Shown: piece by piece, positions 34,659 to 42,720 of the stretch | How the letters are laid out: each line of letters starts with the position of its first letter | How positions within the stretch are numbered: the stretch's first letter is position 1 | Assembly (NCBI RefSeq): GCF_013409365.1 | Contig: NZ_JACCBA010000001.1 | Coordinates: forward strand, 6,324,001-6,388,000 | Length of the DNA stretch: 64,000 nucleotides | Direction of reading: 5' to 3' | Origin: Actinomadura luteofluorescens | GTDB lineage: Bacteria > Actinomycetota > Actinomycetes > Streptosporangiales > Streptosporangiaceae | The notes under the pieces: model-generated | The model's input: the letters and a program-made list of their open reading frames with translations, nothing else | Database searches by the model: none | Told to the model about the DNA's origin: nothing | Made by a program: the position numbers and the translations under genes

Positions 34659-35463
34659 GACCTCACGGGTCAGCGTCGTGACCGGCGGGGCCCTCGGCAT
34701 CGGCGGCGCGATCTCCCGCCGCCTCGCCGCGGGCGGCGACCTGGTGATCCTCAACGACATCGACGCGGACGCCGCCGAACGCGCCCGCGCCGCCATCGAG
34801 GCCGCCGGGGGCCGCTGCGTCACGGTCGCCGGAGACATCGTCGAGGACGCGACCGTCGCGGACGTCGCGGCGGCCGCCCTCGCCCACGGCGGCGCCGACG
34901 TCCTGGTCAACAACGTCGGCGACTTCCGCCCCGCCGCCGCGTCGTTCCAGGACAGCACGCCCGGCCAGTGGCAGCGCCTCTACGAGCTGAACCTCCTGCA
35001 CGTCTTCAAGCTGACCCACGCGCTGCTGCCAGCCATGATCGACCGGCGCGCGGGCAGCATCGTCAACAACTCGACGGTCGAGGCGTTCCGCGGCATCCCG
35101 CAGCACCCGGTGTACTCGGCGTTCAACGCGGGCGTCTCGGCGTTCACGCGCAGCCTCGCCGTCGCGGTCGGCCGGCACGGCGTCCGCGTCAACGCGATCG
35201 CCCCCGACCTCGCCGACACCGAGCAGACCCCCGCGGCGTGGATGCGGCGCGGCTACGACGAGGGCCTGGAGCACACCTGGGTCCCGCTCGCCCGCTTCGG
35301 CGACCCCGGCGACTACGCCGCCGTCGTCGCGTTCCTCGCCTCCGACGACGCCCGGTTCGTCACCGGCCACACGATCCCCGTCGACGGCGGCACGCTCGCC
35401 GCGTCCGGCTGGTTCGTCCGCGCCGACGACCAGGGCTGGACGAACCGCCCGCACCGCGCCTAG
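34651..35463 (+). CDS. SDR-family protein with Asn in place of the catalytic Lys
   Basis: A 270-residue SDR. TGGALGIGGAISRRLA and VLVNNVGDF are normal, and the catalytic Ser is in IVNNSTVEAF. The active-site motif reads YSAFNAGVSAF, so the Tyr is kept but the Lys four residues later is Asn. That Lys normally lowers the Tyr pKa and holds the ribose, so activity may be altered or lost unless another residue compensates. It has an extended C-terminus (ASGWFVRADDQGWTNRPHRA). GTG start inside the SnoaL coding end. Transcribed with hsaC. Confidence 0.78.
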   Translation: MAETSRVSVVTGGALGIGGAISRRLAAGGDLVILNDIDADAAERARAAIEAAGGRCVTVAGDIVEDATVADVAAAALAHGGADVLVNNVGDFRPAAASFQDSTPGQWQRLYELNLLHVFKLTHALLPAMIDRRAGSIVNNSTVEAFRGIPQHPVYSAFNAGVSAFTRSLAVAVGRHGVRVNAIAPDLADTEQTPAAWMRRGYDEGLEHTWVPLARFGDPGDYAAVVAFLASDDARFVTGHTIPVDGGTLAASGWFVRADDQGWTNRPHRA

Positions 35464-35483
35464 ACGAGAGAGGCCAGGGTCGC

Positions 35484-37100
35484 ATGCAGGACGAGAAGAG
35501 GACCGTGCCCGGCAGGACCGCCGTGCTGGGCGACGACCGTCCCGCCCGCGAGACCGCGTTCGCGGAACTGGTGGCGGCGCGCGGCGGCGACGACCGGACG
35601 GGCCTGTGCTTCGAGGACCGCTCCTGGACCTGGCGGGAGGTCGTCGCGGAGTCCCTGCGGCGGGCCTCCCTCGTCCGGGACCTGCCCGGCCACGTCGGCC
35701 TGTTCCTGGAGAACGGCCCCGAGCACCTGTTCTGGCTGCTGGGCGCGGCCCTCGCCGGCGTCCCCGTCGTGGAGCTGAACCCGACGCGGCGGGGCGCCGA
35801 ACTGGCCCGCGACATCACCCACACCGACTGCGCGCTGCTGGTCACCGAGGCGTCCCGCGCGCCGCTGCTCGACGGCCTCACGCGGGTCCCGTCCCTGGCG
35901 GTCGACACCGCCGCGTACGCGGAGCGGCTGGCCTCCGCCCGCCTCGCCGCCCCCGCCCCGGTGGACCCCGACACGGTCTTCTCGCTGGTGTTCACGTCGG
36001 GGACGACGTCCGCGCCCAAGGCGGTGATCTGCACGCAGCGCAGGCTGGGCCGGATCGCCGTCCAGCAGCGCGACCGGCGCCGCCTCACGTGCGACGACGT
36101 GTTCTACGTGGTCATGCCGATGTTCCACTCCAACGCGCTGATGGCCGGGATCGCGCCCGCCGTCGCCGCCGGCGGCCGCATCGTGCTGCGCCGCCGGTTC
36201 TCGGCCTCGGGGTTCCTGCCGGATGTGCGCCGCCACGGCGTCACGTTCTTCAACTACGTCGGCAAGCCCCTCAGCTACATCCTGGCCGTCCCGGAGAAGC
36301 CGGACGACGCCGACAACACGCTCCGCATCGCGTTCGGCAACGAGGCGGCGCAGCGCGACATCGACGCGTTCGCCCGCCGCTTCGGCTGCACCGTGATCGA
36401 CTCCTACGGGTCGAGCGAGGGCGAGATCCGCCTCAACCGCGTCCCGGGCACGCCGCCCGGCTCGCTGGGCGTCGCCGAGGCGGGCACCGTCGTGATGGAC
36501 CCCGAGACCCTGCGCGAGTGCCCGCGCGCCGAGTTCGACGCGAACGGGCTGCTCCTCAACGCCGACGAGGCCATCGGCGAGATCGTCGACACGATGGGCG
36601 CCGCCAAGTTCGAGGGCTACTACAACAACCCCGAGGCGACGGCGCGGCGCGTCCGCAACGGCTGGACCTGGTCGGGCGACCTCGCCTACCGCGACGCCGA
36701 CGGCTACTGGTACTTCGCCGGGCGCGACGACGACTGGCTGCGCGTGGACGGCGAGAACTTCGCCGCCGCCCCGGTCGAGCGCCTCCTGGCCCGCTTCGAG
36801 CCCTTCACCGACGTCGCCGTCTACGCCGTCCCGGACGACCGCGTGGGCGACCAGGTGATGGCGGCCGTCACCCTGGCCCCGGGCCGCGCCTTCGACCCGT
36901 CCGCCTTCACCGCCTTCCTGGCCGCCCAGCCGGACCTCGGCACGAAGTGGACCCCGCGCTACGTCCGCGTGGTGGAGGCCCTGCCCCGCACCCCGACCAA
37001 CAAGGTCGTCAAGCGCGTCCTCCGCACCGAGGGCCGCGACGCCACCGGCCCCGTCTACGAGCATTGCGACGGCTCCTACGTCCCCCGCGGCTCAGCCTGA
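35484..37100 (+). CDS. acyl-CoA synthetase, FadD17-like
   Basis: A 538-residue adenylate-forming ligase. The P-loop is FTSGTTSAPKAV, followed by MPMFHSNALMAGIAPAVAAG, and YGSSEGEI is the A5-type motif. The C-terminal lysine loop is RTPTNKVVKRVL. LNPTRRGAELARDI, RRRFSASGFLPDVRRHG and NYVGKPLSYILAVPEKPDDA closely resemble mycobacterial FadD17, a steroid side-chain CoA ligase for C24 carboxylates. That resemblance was judged by eye. Last gene of the hsaC operon. Confidence 0.8.
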   Translation: MQDEKRTVPGRTAVLGDDRPARETAFAELVAARGGDDRTGLCFEDRSWTWREVVAESLRRASLVRDLPGHVGLFLENGPEHLFWLLGAALAGVPVVELNPTRRGAELARDITHTDCALLVTEASRAPLLDGLTRVPSLAVDTAAYAERLASARLAAPAPVDPDTVFSLVFTSGTTSAPKAVICTQRRLGRIAVQQRDRRRLTCDDVFYVVMPMFHSNALMAGIAPAVAAGGRIVLRRRFSASGFLPDVRRHGVTFFNYVGKPLSYILAVPEKPDDADNTLRIAFGNEAAQRDIDAFARRFGCTVIDSYGSSEGEIRLNRVPGTPPGSLGVAEAGTVVMDPETLRECPRAEFDANGLLLNADEAIGEIVDTMGAAKFEGYYNNPEATARRVRNGWTWSGDLAYRDADGYWYFAGRDDDWLRVDGENFAAAPVERLLARFEPFTDVAVYAVPDDRVGDQVMAAVTLAPGRAFDPSAFTAFLAAQPDLGTKWTPRYVRVVEALPRTPTNKVVKRVLRTEGRDATGPVYEHCDGSYVPRGSA

Positions 37101-37180
37101 GAGGGAGAGACCGGCGACCGGGGCGCGGGCATGGTGAACGGACATGCTCCACGCCTACCGGACGCCGGCCGCGGAGCGTG

Positions 37181-37969
37181 TCAGGACGGCTTCGGAAGCA
37201 TGCGCTTCATCGCGGCGTGGGCCCCGGCGACGAGCTTCTCGCGGGGGAAACCGGCCCGTTTGCGGGCCATGTCGTAGTTGCCGCCCGCGACCCAGACCGG
37301 GCCGTCCGCCAGGTGTTCGAGGCCCTCGCGCGCGACGTCGTCGGGCTCGGCGACGTTCAGGCCCGGCATGTCCATGTTCAGGCCGGCGCGCTCCATCGCC
37401 GGGGTGCGGGTCACGCCGAGGACCAGTTCCAGGACGTCCACGCCGTGCTCGCGCATCTCCAGCCACAGCCCCTCGGCGAAGACGCGGCCGAACGCCTTCA
37501 CCGCCGAGTAGATGCTGATCTGCGGCTGCCCCATGTAGCCGGCGAGGGAGCCGACCAGCAGGATGCCGCCGCGCCCCCGCTCCTTCATCAGCGCGCCGAA
37601 GTGGTGCGTCAGCGCGAGCTGGGCGGTGATGTTGAGGTCGATGACGCCCTGGAAGCGGTCCAGGTCGCCGGTGACGAACTCGTGGCCGTAGCTGTTCGCG
37701 CCCGCGTTGAAGACCAGCAGCCCGACGTCCAGGCCGTCGGTCACCTCGCGGATCGCCTTGAGCGGGTCCGGGGCGACCAGGTCCAGTTCGAGGGTGCGCA
37801 CCTCGACGCCCTTCGCGCGGACGGCCTCGGCCGCCTCCGCCAGCGGTCCCGGCTTGCGCGCGATCAGCACGAGGTTGAGGCCCGCGTCGGCGAGGCGGTG
37901 CGCGAAGGCCGAGCCGACGCCCTCCGAGCCGCCCGCGATGACGGCCCACGGGCCGTATCGGTCGATCAT
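37181..37969 (-). CDS. short-chain dehydrogenase/reductase
   Basis: A 262-residue SDR. VIAGGSEGVGSAFAHRLADA is the Rossmann motif (GGSEGVG rather than TGxxxGIG), VFNAGAN replaces NNAG, and YSAVKAFGRVF holds Tyr and Lys. The C-terminus is long and basic. This variant belongs to SDRs often annotated as 17-beta-hydroxysteroid-dehydrogenase-like. Last gene of the four-gene kshA operon, joined by an ATGA overlap. Confidence 0.78.
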   Translation of the reverse strand: MIDRYGPWAVIAGGSEGVGSAFAHRLADAGLNLVLIARKPGPLAEAAEAVRAKGVEVRTLELDLVAPDPLKAIREVTDGLDVGLLVFNAGANSYGHEFVTGDLDRFQGVIDLNITAQLALTHHFGALMKERGRGGILLVGSLAGYMGQPQISIYSAVKAFGRVFAEGLWLEMREHGVDVLELVLGVTRTPAMERAGLNMDMPGLNVAEPDDVAREGLEHLADGPVWVAGGNYDMARKRAGFPREKLVAGAHAAMKRMLPKPS

Positions 37970-38757
37970 TGCTCTCCGTCCAGGTCCGGGGTCCAGGCGA
38001 CGCCGTTGATGTGCGAGCCGCCGTCCGCGAACAGGGTGTTTCCGGTCAGGTAGCGGGCGTCCTCTGACGCCAGGAACACCGCCACGGGGGCGATGTCGGT
38101 CTCCGGGTCGCCGAGGCGGCCCATCGGGTTGGCGCGGTCGGCGGCCGCCTCGATCTCCGGGTGCGCGGCCGCCATCCGGCGGAACGCCGCGCTCTTGGCG
38201 CCCGGGCAGATCGCGTTGACGACGACGCCGGCCGGCGCCCACTCGCGGGCGGCCGTGCGGGTCAGCGCCCGGAGGGCCTCCTTGGCCGAGTTGTACTCCA
38301 GGGTCCCCATGTGGGCGTTGACGCCGTTCAGCGAGCACATGTTGACGACGCGCCCCCACCCGCGGGCCTTCATGTGCGGGAACGCGGCCTGCATCGCCCA
38401 CAGCGGGCCGTAGTAGCCCATCGCGAACCCGCGCGCGAGCTGCTCGTCGGTCTTGGTCTCCACCCGGCTCACCGTCCCGGCGCCCCAGGCGTTGTTGACC
38501 AGGACGTCCACGGAGCCCCACGTGCCGACCGCCGCGTCCACCATCGCGTGGACCTGCGCCCTGTCGGTGACGTCCGTCCGGACGAACCGGGCGTTCGCCC
38601 CGATCTCCGCGGCGACCCGCTCCCCGGACTCCGGGTCGAGCTCGGCCACCAGCACGCGGGCCCCCTCGGCGGCGAACCGGCGGGCGACGCCGCGCCCGAT
38701 CCCGTCGCCCGCGCCGGTCACGACCGCGACCCGCCCGGCCAGCCGTCCGCCCGTCAC
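37966..38757 (-). CDS. short-chain dehydrogenase/reductase
   Basis: A 263-residue classical SDR. VVTGAGDGIGRGVARRFAAE binds NAD(P), VDVLVNNAWGAGT follows, and LEYNSAKEALRAL holds the active-site Tyr and Lys. The end ITGN-like GNTLFADGGSHINGVAW is the usual SDR C-terminus. GTG start chosen because it overlaps the upstream stop (GTGA) and begins TGGRLAGRVAVVTG. Third gene of the kshA operon. Confidence 0.82.
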   Translation of the reverse strand: MTGGRLAGRVAVVTGAGDGIGRGVARRFAAEGARVLVAELDPESGERVAAEIGANARFVRTDVTDRAQVHAMVDAAVGTWGSVDVLVNNAWGAGTVSRVETKTDEQLARGFAMGYYGPLWAMQAAFPHMKARGWGRVVNMCSLNGVNAHMGTLEYNSAKEALRALTRTAAREWAPAGVVVNAICPGAKSAAFRRMAAAHPEIEAAADRANPMGRLGDPETDIAPVAVFLASEDARYLTGNTLFADGGSHINGVAWTPDLDGEQ

Positions 38758-38990
38758 TCGACCACCGTGATCGCGCCGTTGAGCGCGGCCTCCTGGATCG
38801 CCGAGCGCAGCGCCGGGCAGGTCGCGTGCGGGTCGTCCAGACCCGTGCACGCCTCCCGGGCCTCGGCGTTCCACTGGATGCTCGTCTGCTCCCAGCTCGA
38901 CTTGCGCACCATCACCTCGGCGGCGCAGCGGCGGCAGCGGACCGGCAGCAGCGGCCCGTCGAGGAGGCGCTCGTCCTGGCGGGTCGTCAC
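38754..38990 (-). CDS. 78-residue cysteine-containing protein in the kshA operon
   Basis: A small acidic protein tied to kshA by overlapping GTGA on both sides. It contains CRRC near residues 19-22 (VRCRRCAAEVMVRKSSWEQT), then Cys in EACTGLDD and ATCPALRSAI. Four cysteines in two groups could bind zinc or an iron-sulfur cluster, or form disulfides; the spacing is not that of a plant-type ferredoxin. I do not recognise a named family. Position between a Rieske oxygenase and two SDRs, and coupled translation, argue for a role with KshA, such as an electron or metal accessory. Confidence 0.65.
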   Translation of the reverse strand: MTTRQDERLLDGPLLPVRCRRCAAEVMVRKSSWEQTSIQWNAEAREACTGLDDPHATCPALRSAIQEAALNGAITVVE

Positions 38991-40144
38991 GCCGACGCCC
39001 CCTCGGCCTCCCGGGCGGCCATGTTCGCGTCGACCTCCTTCTGCCAGGACTCCACCGGACGGGTCGTGTCGATCTCGTACTCGAACCGGTCGGTCATCTC
39101 CGGCGTGACGTCGTCGGCGTCCACGTAGAACTGCTCGTACCAGCGGCGCAGCTGGTAGACGGGCCCGTCCTCCTCGCAGAGCAGCGGGTTGTCGATGCGG
39201 GTCTTGTTCCGCCAGATCTCGATGTCCTGCTCGAAGCCCGTCAGGATGAAGTCCGACAGCTTCTGCGCGGTCGCCTCGGCGGCGTCGGCCGGGAGCGCGT
39301 CGCTGTGCTGCACGATGATGCCCGAGTGCAGCGAGAACGAGTTCTCGTCGATCGGGTAGTGGCAGTTGATCAGGACGGAGTGCAGGTCGTACCCCTCGTA
39401 GTGGTACGTCAGCTCGTCGATCATGAAGGAGGGGCCGTGGTAGGACGCCACGGAGGTGTTGCCGAGCATCTTCGGCCCGCCCCCGCCGCCCTCGCGGCGC
39501 GCGTCCTCCCGCGTCCGGCCCTTCATGATCTGCGTGGCCACCTGGCCCTCGAAGATGTTCTTGAAGTACGTCGGGAACGACTTGTGGATGTAGAAGAAGT
39601 GCGCCATGTCCACGACGTTGTCGATGACCTCGCGCGCGTTGGTGTGGACGACCGTCTCCGTCCAGCGCCAGTCGGTCCAGTCGTCGCGGGTGGCGCCCTC
39701 GATCACCGGGATCGTCACGTCCTCCGGCGGCTTCCTGCCCTCCGGGTCGTTCCAGACGAACAGCAGGCCGTCCTGCTCCATCGTCGGCCACGCGGCCGTG
39801 CGGGCCCGCAGCGGGACGCGGCGCGCGTAGGGGATCTGCTTGCAGCGGCCGTCGCCGCCCCAGCGCCAGTCGTGGAACGGGCACGCGATCGCGTTGCCCT
39901 TGACGGTGCCCTGGGACAGGTCGCCGCCCATGTGCCGGCAGTAGGCGTCCAGGACGTTCGTCGTGCCGTCCTCACCGGTGAACACCACGAGCTTCTGCCC
40001 GAACGCGGTCACCGTGTGGGGCTTGCCGTCCCGGAACTTCTCGGCCAGCCCGAGGCAGTGCCAACCCCGGGCGAAACGGCGGGTGATCGCCTCCGCCTCG
40101 ATGGCGCGGACGGCGTCCGACTCGGTTGCGGTCACGTGGATCAT
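38987..40144 (-). CDS. kshA: 3-ketosteroid 9-alpha-hydroxylase oxygenase (KshA)
   Basis: A 385-residue Rieske non-heme iron oxygenase. The Rieske cluster ligands are Cys69/His71 (YCRHMGGDLS) and Cys88/His91 (CPFHDWRWGGDGR). The mononuclear iron site is DNVVDMAHFFYIH (Asp179, His182, His187) with Asp307 in GFEQDIEIW. RIDNPLLCEEDGPVYQLRRW and ARGWHCLGLAEKF match mycobacterial KshA almost residue for residue. It hydroxylates C9 of 3-ketosteroids, which with delta1-dehydrogenation breaks ring B. Electrons would come from the KshB-like reductase at 27605. First gene of a four-gene operon with 4-base overlaps throughout; divergent from hsaA. Confidence 0.92.
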   Translation of the reverse strand: MIHVTATESDAVRAIEAEAITRRFARGWHCLGLAEKFRDGKPHTVTAFGQKLVVFTGEDGTTNVLDAYCRHMGGDLSQGTVKGNAIACPFHDWRWGGDGRCKQIPYARRVPLRARTAAWPTMEQDGLLFVWNDPEGRKPPEDVTIPVIEGATRDDWTDWRWTETVVHTNAREVIDNVVDMAHFFYIHKSFPTYFKNIFEGQVATQIMKGRTREDARREGGGGGPKMLGNTSVASYHGPSFMIDELTYHYEGYDLHSVLINCHYPIDENSFSLHSGIIVQHSDALPADAAEATAQKLSDFILTGFEQDIEIWRNKTRIDNPLLCEEDGPVYQLRRWYEQFYVDADDVTPEMTDRFEYEIDTTRPVESWQKEVDANMAAREAEGASA

Positions 40145-40166
40145 CCCTTCAGCGATGGACGGGTGA

Positions 40167-40176
40167 TTCGAACGTT
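40167..40176. promoter_or_regulatory. GAACGTT-type candidate regulator site, copy 2
   Basis: TTCGAACGTT, 23 bases upstream of the kshA start in the 143-base kshA/hsaA divergent region. The core GAACGTT (40170-40176) recurs at 22952 and 45488. Confidence 0.45.
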
Positions 40177-40287
40177 AGGTCGCAGGTCACCGTCCCGACC
40201 GCCGAGTCCCGGTGGGCGGGACGCCCGTCCCCGCGCCGGCAGGGGACCATGGTCTCCTGCAATGGCCGTACTAGGGAAGGAGCGGGG

Positions 40288-41454
40288 ATGAGCAACGAGG
40301 TCCTGGACGCGGTGCGCGGACTGCTGCCCGGCATCGCCGAGCGGGCCCGGTCCGTGGACGAGAAGGGACGCATCCCCGCCGAGACGATCCGGGAGCTGAC
40401 CGCCGCCGGGGTGTTCCGGATGCTCCAGCCCACCCGGTACGGCGGCGCCGAGGGCGACCCGGTCGCCTTCTACGAGGTGATCCGCGCGGTCTCCGGCGCC
40501 TGCGGCTCGACCGGCTGGGTCGCCGCGGTCCTCGGCGTCCACTCCTGGCACCTCGGCCTGTTCGCCGACGAGGCGCAGCGCGAGGTGTGGGGCGCCGGCC
40601 CGGACACCCTCATCGCCTCCTCCTACGCGCCGATCGGCCGCCTCACCCCCGTCGACGGCGGCTACGAGGTGACCGGGCGCTGGTCGTTCTCGTCCGGCTG
40701 CGAGTTCGCCTCCTGGGCCCTGCTCGGCGCGCTCGTCGTCGGCGCCGAGGGCCGCCCGGTCGACTTCATGACGGTGCTCGTCCCCCGGCGCGACTACGAG
40801 ATCGCCGAGGTCTGGGACTCGATGGGGCTGCGCGGCACCGCCAGCGACGACATCGTGGTGGAGAAGGCGTTCGTCCCTTCCCACCGCGCGATGCGCAACT
40901 TCGAGCAGGCCCAGCTCCGCAATCCCGGCCGCAAGGTCAACACGGGCCCGCTCTACCGGATGCCCTTCGGGACGATCTTCACCAGCACGGTCGCCGCCAG
41001 CGTCATCGGCATGGCGGCCGGCTGCCACGACCTGTACGTGACCCGGATGCGCGACCGGATCCGCCTCAGCCTCGGCGGCGGCCGCTTCGTCGAGGACCAG
41101 TTCGCCCAGGTCGCCGTCGCCCGCGCCGCCTCGGAGATCGACGCCGCGGTCCTGCAGACCGACCGCAACGTCCGCGAGATCCACGAGTACGCCGTCCGCA
41201 ACGAGAAGATCCCGATGGAGCTGCGCCTGCGCGCCCGCCGCGACCAGGTCCGCGGCACCGAGCGCGCCATCGAGGCCATCGACATCCTCTTCAAGACCGC
41301 CGGCGGCAACTCGCTGCACCGCGGCAACGTCATCGAACGCGCCTGGCGCGACGCCCACGCCGGCAGCGTCCACGTCGCCAACGACGTCGAGCACGCCCTC
41401 TCCATGTACGGCCGGGGCGAGTTCGGCCTCAAGGTGGAGGACAACCTCGTCTGA
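40288..41454 (+). CDS. hsaA: 3-HSA 4-hydroxylase oxygenase (HsaA)
   Basis: A 388-residue flavin monooxygenase with the acyl-CoA-dehydrogenase fold. GACGSTGWVAAVLGVHSWHL, IASSYAPIGRLTPVDGGYEV, WSFSSGCEFASWALLGA and the C-terminal EFGLKVEDNLV all parallel mycobacterial HsaA. It hydroxylates 3-HSA to the catechol cleaved by HsaC, using reduced flavin from HsaB. The ATG at 40288 has AAGGAG about 10 bases upstream. Monocistronic, followed by two strong hairpins. A second HsaA-like gene lies at 28653. Confidence 0.88.
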   Translation: MSNEVLDAVRGLLPGIAERARSVDEKGRIPAETIRELTAAGVFRMLQPTRYGGAEGDPVAFYEVIRAVSGACGSTGWVAAVLGVHSWHLGLFADEAQREVWGAGPDTLIASSYAPIGRLTPVDGGYEVTGRWSFSSGCEFASWALLGALVVGAEGRPVDFMTVLVPRRDYEIAEVWDSMGLRGTASDDIVVEKAFVPSHRAMRNFEQAQLRNPGRKVNTGPLYRMPFGTIFTSTVAASVIGMAAGCHDLYVTRMRDRIRLSLGGGRFVEDQFAQVAVARAASEIDAAVLQTDRNVREIHEYAVRNEKIPMELRLRARRDQVRGTERAIEAIDILFKTAGGNSLHRGNVIERAWRDAHAGSVHVANDVEHALSMYGRGEFGLKVEDNLV

Positions 41455-41463
41455 CCACCGGAC

Positions 41464-41553
41464 CGGCGCATCCGGTTCGACGGGCGATGCGCCGACGAAG
41501 GACAGGGAACCGAAAGAGGCGGCCGCCCCCCGAACCGGTCGGGGAACGGCCGC
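41464..41553. terminator. two successive hairpins between convergent genes
   Basis: CGGCGCATC pairs with GATGCGCCG (41464-41494). Then GCGGCCG pairs with CGGCCGC (41519-41553), with an inner CCCCG/CGGGG stem. They separate hsaA from the oppositely oriented ferritin-like gene. Confidence 0.7.
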
Positions 41554-41596
41554 GGATTCCCGGCGGCTCCCGAAAGGAGCGCCGCGTGGCGTGGGG

Positions 41597-42559
41597 TCAG
41601 GAGTCCGCGCGCGCCATGTGATGGTGGTGGTGAAGGTGCTTGAGGGCGCGCTTGAACGCGCGGGCGTGCGCGGCCTCGTCGCCGGCGATCTCGGTGAAGA
41701 GGCGCGCGGCCTTGTAGGCGTGCTCGGCGCGGGCGGTGCGGGCGAAGCTCGGGTACATCTGCGTGGCCTCGTAGGTCTCACCGGCGATGCTCTTGCGCAG
41801 GTTCTCCTTGGTGCGGTGGACGAAGCCGGCGAGGTCGGCCTCCCCGGCGAAGTGCTCGGTCAGCTCGACCGCGGCGGTGCGCTCGAACAGCCGGGCCAGC
41901 TTCGGGCTGCGGGCCTTGGCGTGCTCGCCGTAGAGCGTGTACTTGGCGTTCGCGAACGCCTCGCCGTGCATCGCGGTCTCCAGGTTGCGGAGCGTCCTCG
42001 CCGAGTGCACCTTGGGCTTGCCCGCGACGACCTTGACGGGGTCGGGGGTGGGCCCCTCGGGGATCTCCCCGCGGTGGTGCTCGATGGCGTACAGCGCCTT
42101 CGCGAAGTAGCGGGCGTGCTTCAACTCGTCCGCCGCGATCTCGGTGAAGAGGCGGGCGGCGTTGTAGTCCTTGTCCTCCCGCGCCTCCTTGGCGAACCGC
42201 GGGTACATCTGCGTGCCCTCTTCGATCTCGCCCTTGATGCTCTCGCGCAGGTTGGCGGCGTCGTCGCGGACGAAGTGGATGAGGCGCGCCTCCTTGGTGA
42301 AGTGGTCGTGGAGCTCGGTGTTCGCGGTCTTCATGAACAGGGCGCGCACCTTGGGCAGGTGCTCGTAGCCGGCCTGCTCGCCGTAGAAGTGGTAGCTCGC
42401 GTGCGCCATGGCCTCGCCGTGCATCGCGGTGAGGGTGTTCTCGTAGGTCTTGTGGTGCACTACCGCCGGCGTCGCGGCCTGCGCGGGGAGCGCGGTCCCG
42501 ACCACCATCGCCGCTCCGGCGAGGACGGCGCAGGTCCGGGTGAGCCCTGACATGGTCAT
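41597..42559 (-). CDS. exported tandem ferritin-like (rubrerythrin-type) protein
   Basis: A 320-residue protein with a signal peptide (SGLTRTCAVLAGAAMVVGTA then LPAQAA). Two homologous four-helix domains follow. Domain 1 has MHGEAMAHASYHFYGEQA, ELHDHFTKEA, EGTQMYPRFA and FTEIAADELKHARYF. Domain 2 has MHGEAFANAKYTLYGEHA, ELTEHFAGEA, EATQMYPSFA and FTEIAGDEAAHARAF. Each keeps the Glu/ExxH set of a rubrerythrin diiron site, but neither has the rubredoxin Cys4 domain, so it is an 'erythrin-type' pair. The C-terminus is His-rich (HLHHHHHM). An extracytoplasmic peroxide or iron role is likely. Its place inside the steroid-like cluster may be incidental. Confidence 0.8.
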   Translation of the reverse strand: MTMSGLTRTCAVLAGAAMVVGTALPAQAATPAVVHHKTYENTLTAMHGEAMAHASYHFYGEQAGYEHLPKVRALFMKTANTELHDHFTKEARLIHFVRDDAANLRESIKGEIEEGTQMYPRFAKEAREDKDYNAARLFTEIAADELKHARYFAKALYAIEHHRGEIPEGPTPDPVKVVAGKPKVHSARTLRNLETAMHGEAFANAKYTLYGEHAKARSPKLARLFERTAAVELTEHFAGEADLAGFVHRTKENLRKSIAGETYEATQMYPSFARTARAEHAYKAARLFTEIAGDEAAHARAFKRALKHLHHHHHMARADS

Positions 42560-42606
42560 CTTCTTCCCTTTCCGACGATCGGTCGCTTTACGTAGCTGAT
42601 CAGTTA

Positions 42607-42616
42607 CTACATGTAG
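42607..42616. promoter_or_regulatory. palindrome upstream of the ferritin-like gene
   Basis: CTACATGTAG, a perfect 10-base palindrome 47 bases upstream of the start, in an AT-rich patch that also holds TACGTA and TGATCA. Candidate promoter/operator. Confidence 0.4.
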
Positions 42617-42720
42617 CGTCCGAAGGATCGTCGGCACCACCCGAAAGGGGCACGGAAAGGGTCAAATCGATACCACGGGTGTGGCCCCGTCCACCCGCGG
42701 ACGGGACCACACGGGCCAGG

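Noticed and set aside
40160..40180. TTCGAA near kshA considered as the T-loop of a tRNA
   Set aside because: No cloverleaf stems can be drawn around it; it is in a divergent promoter.
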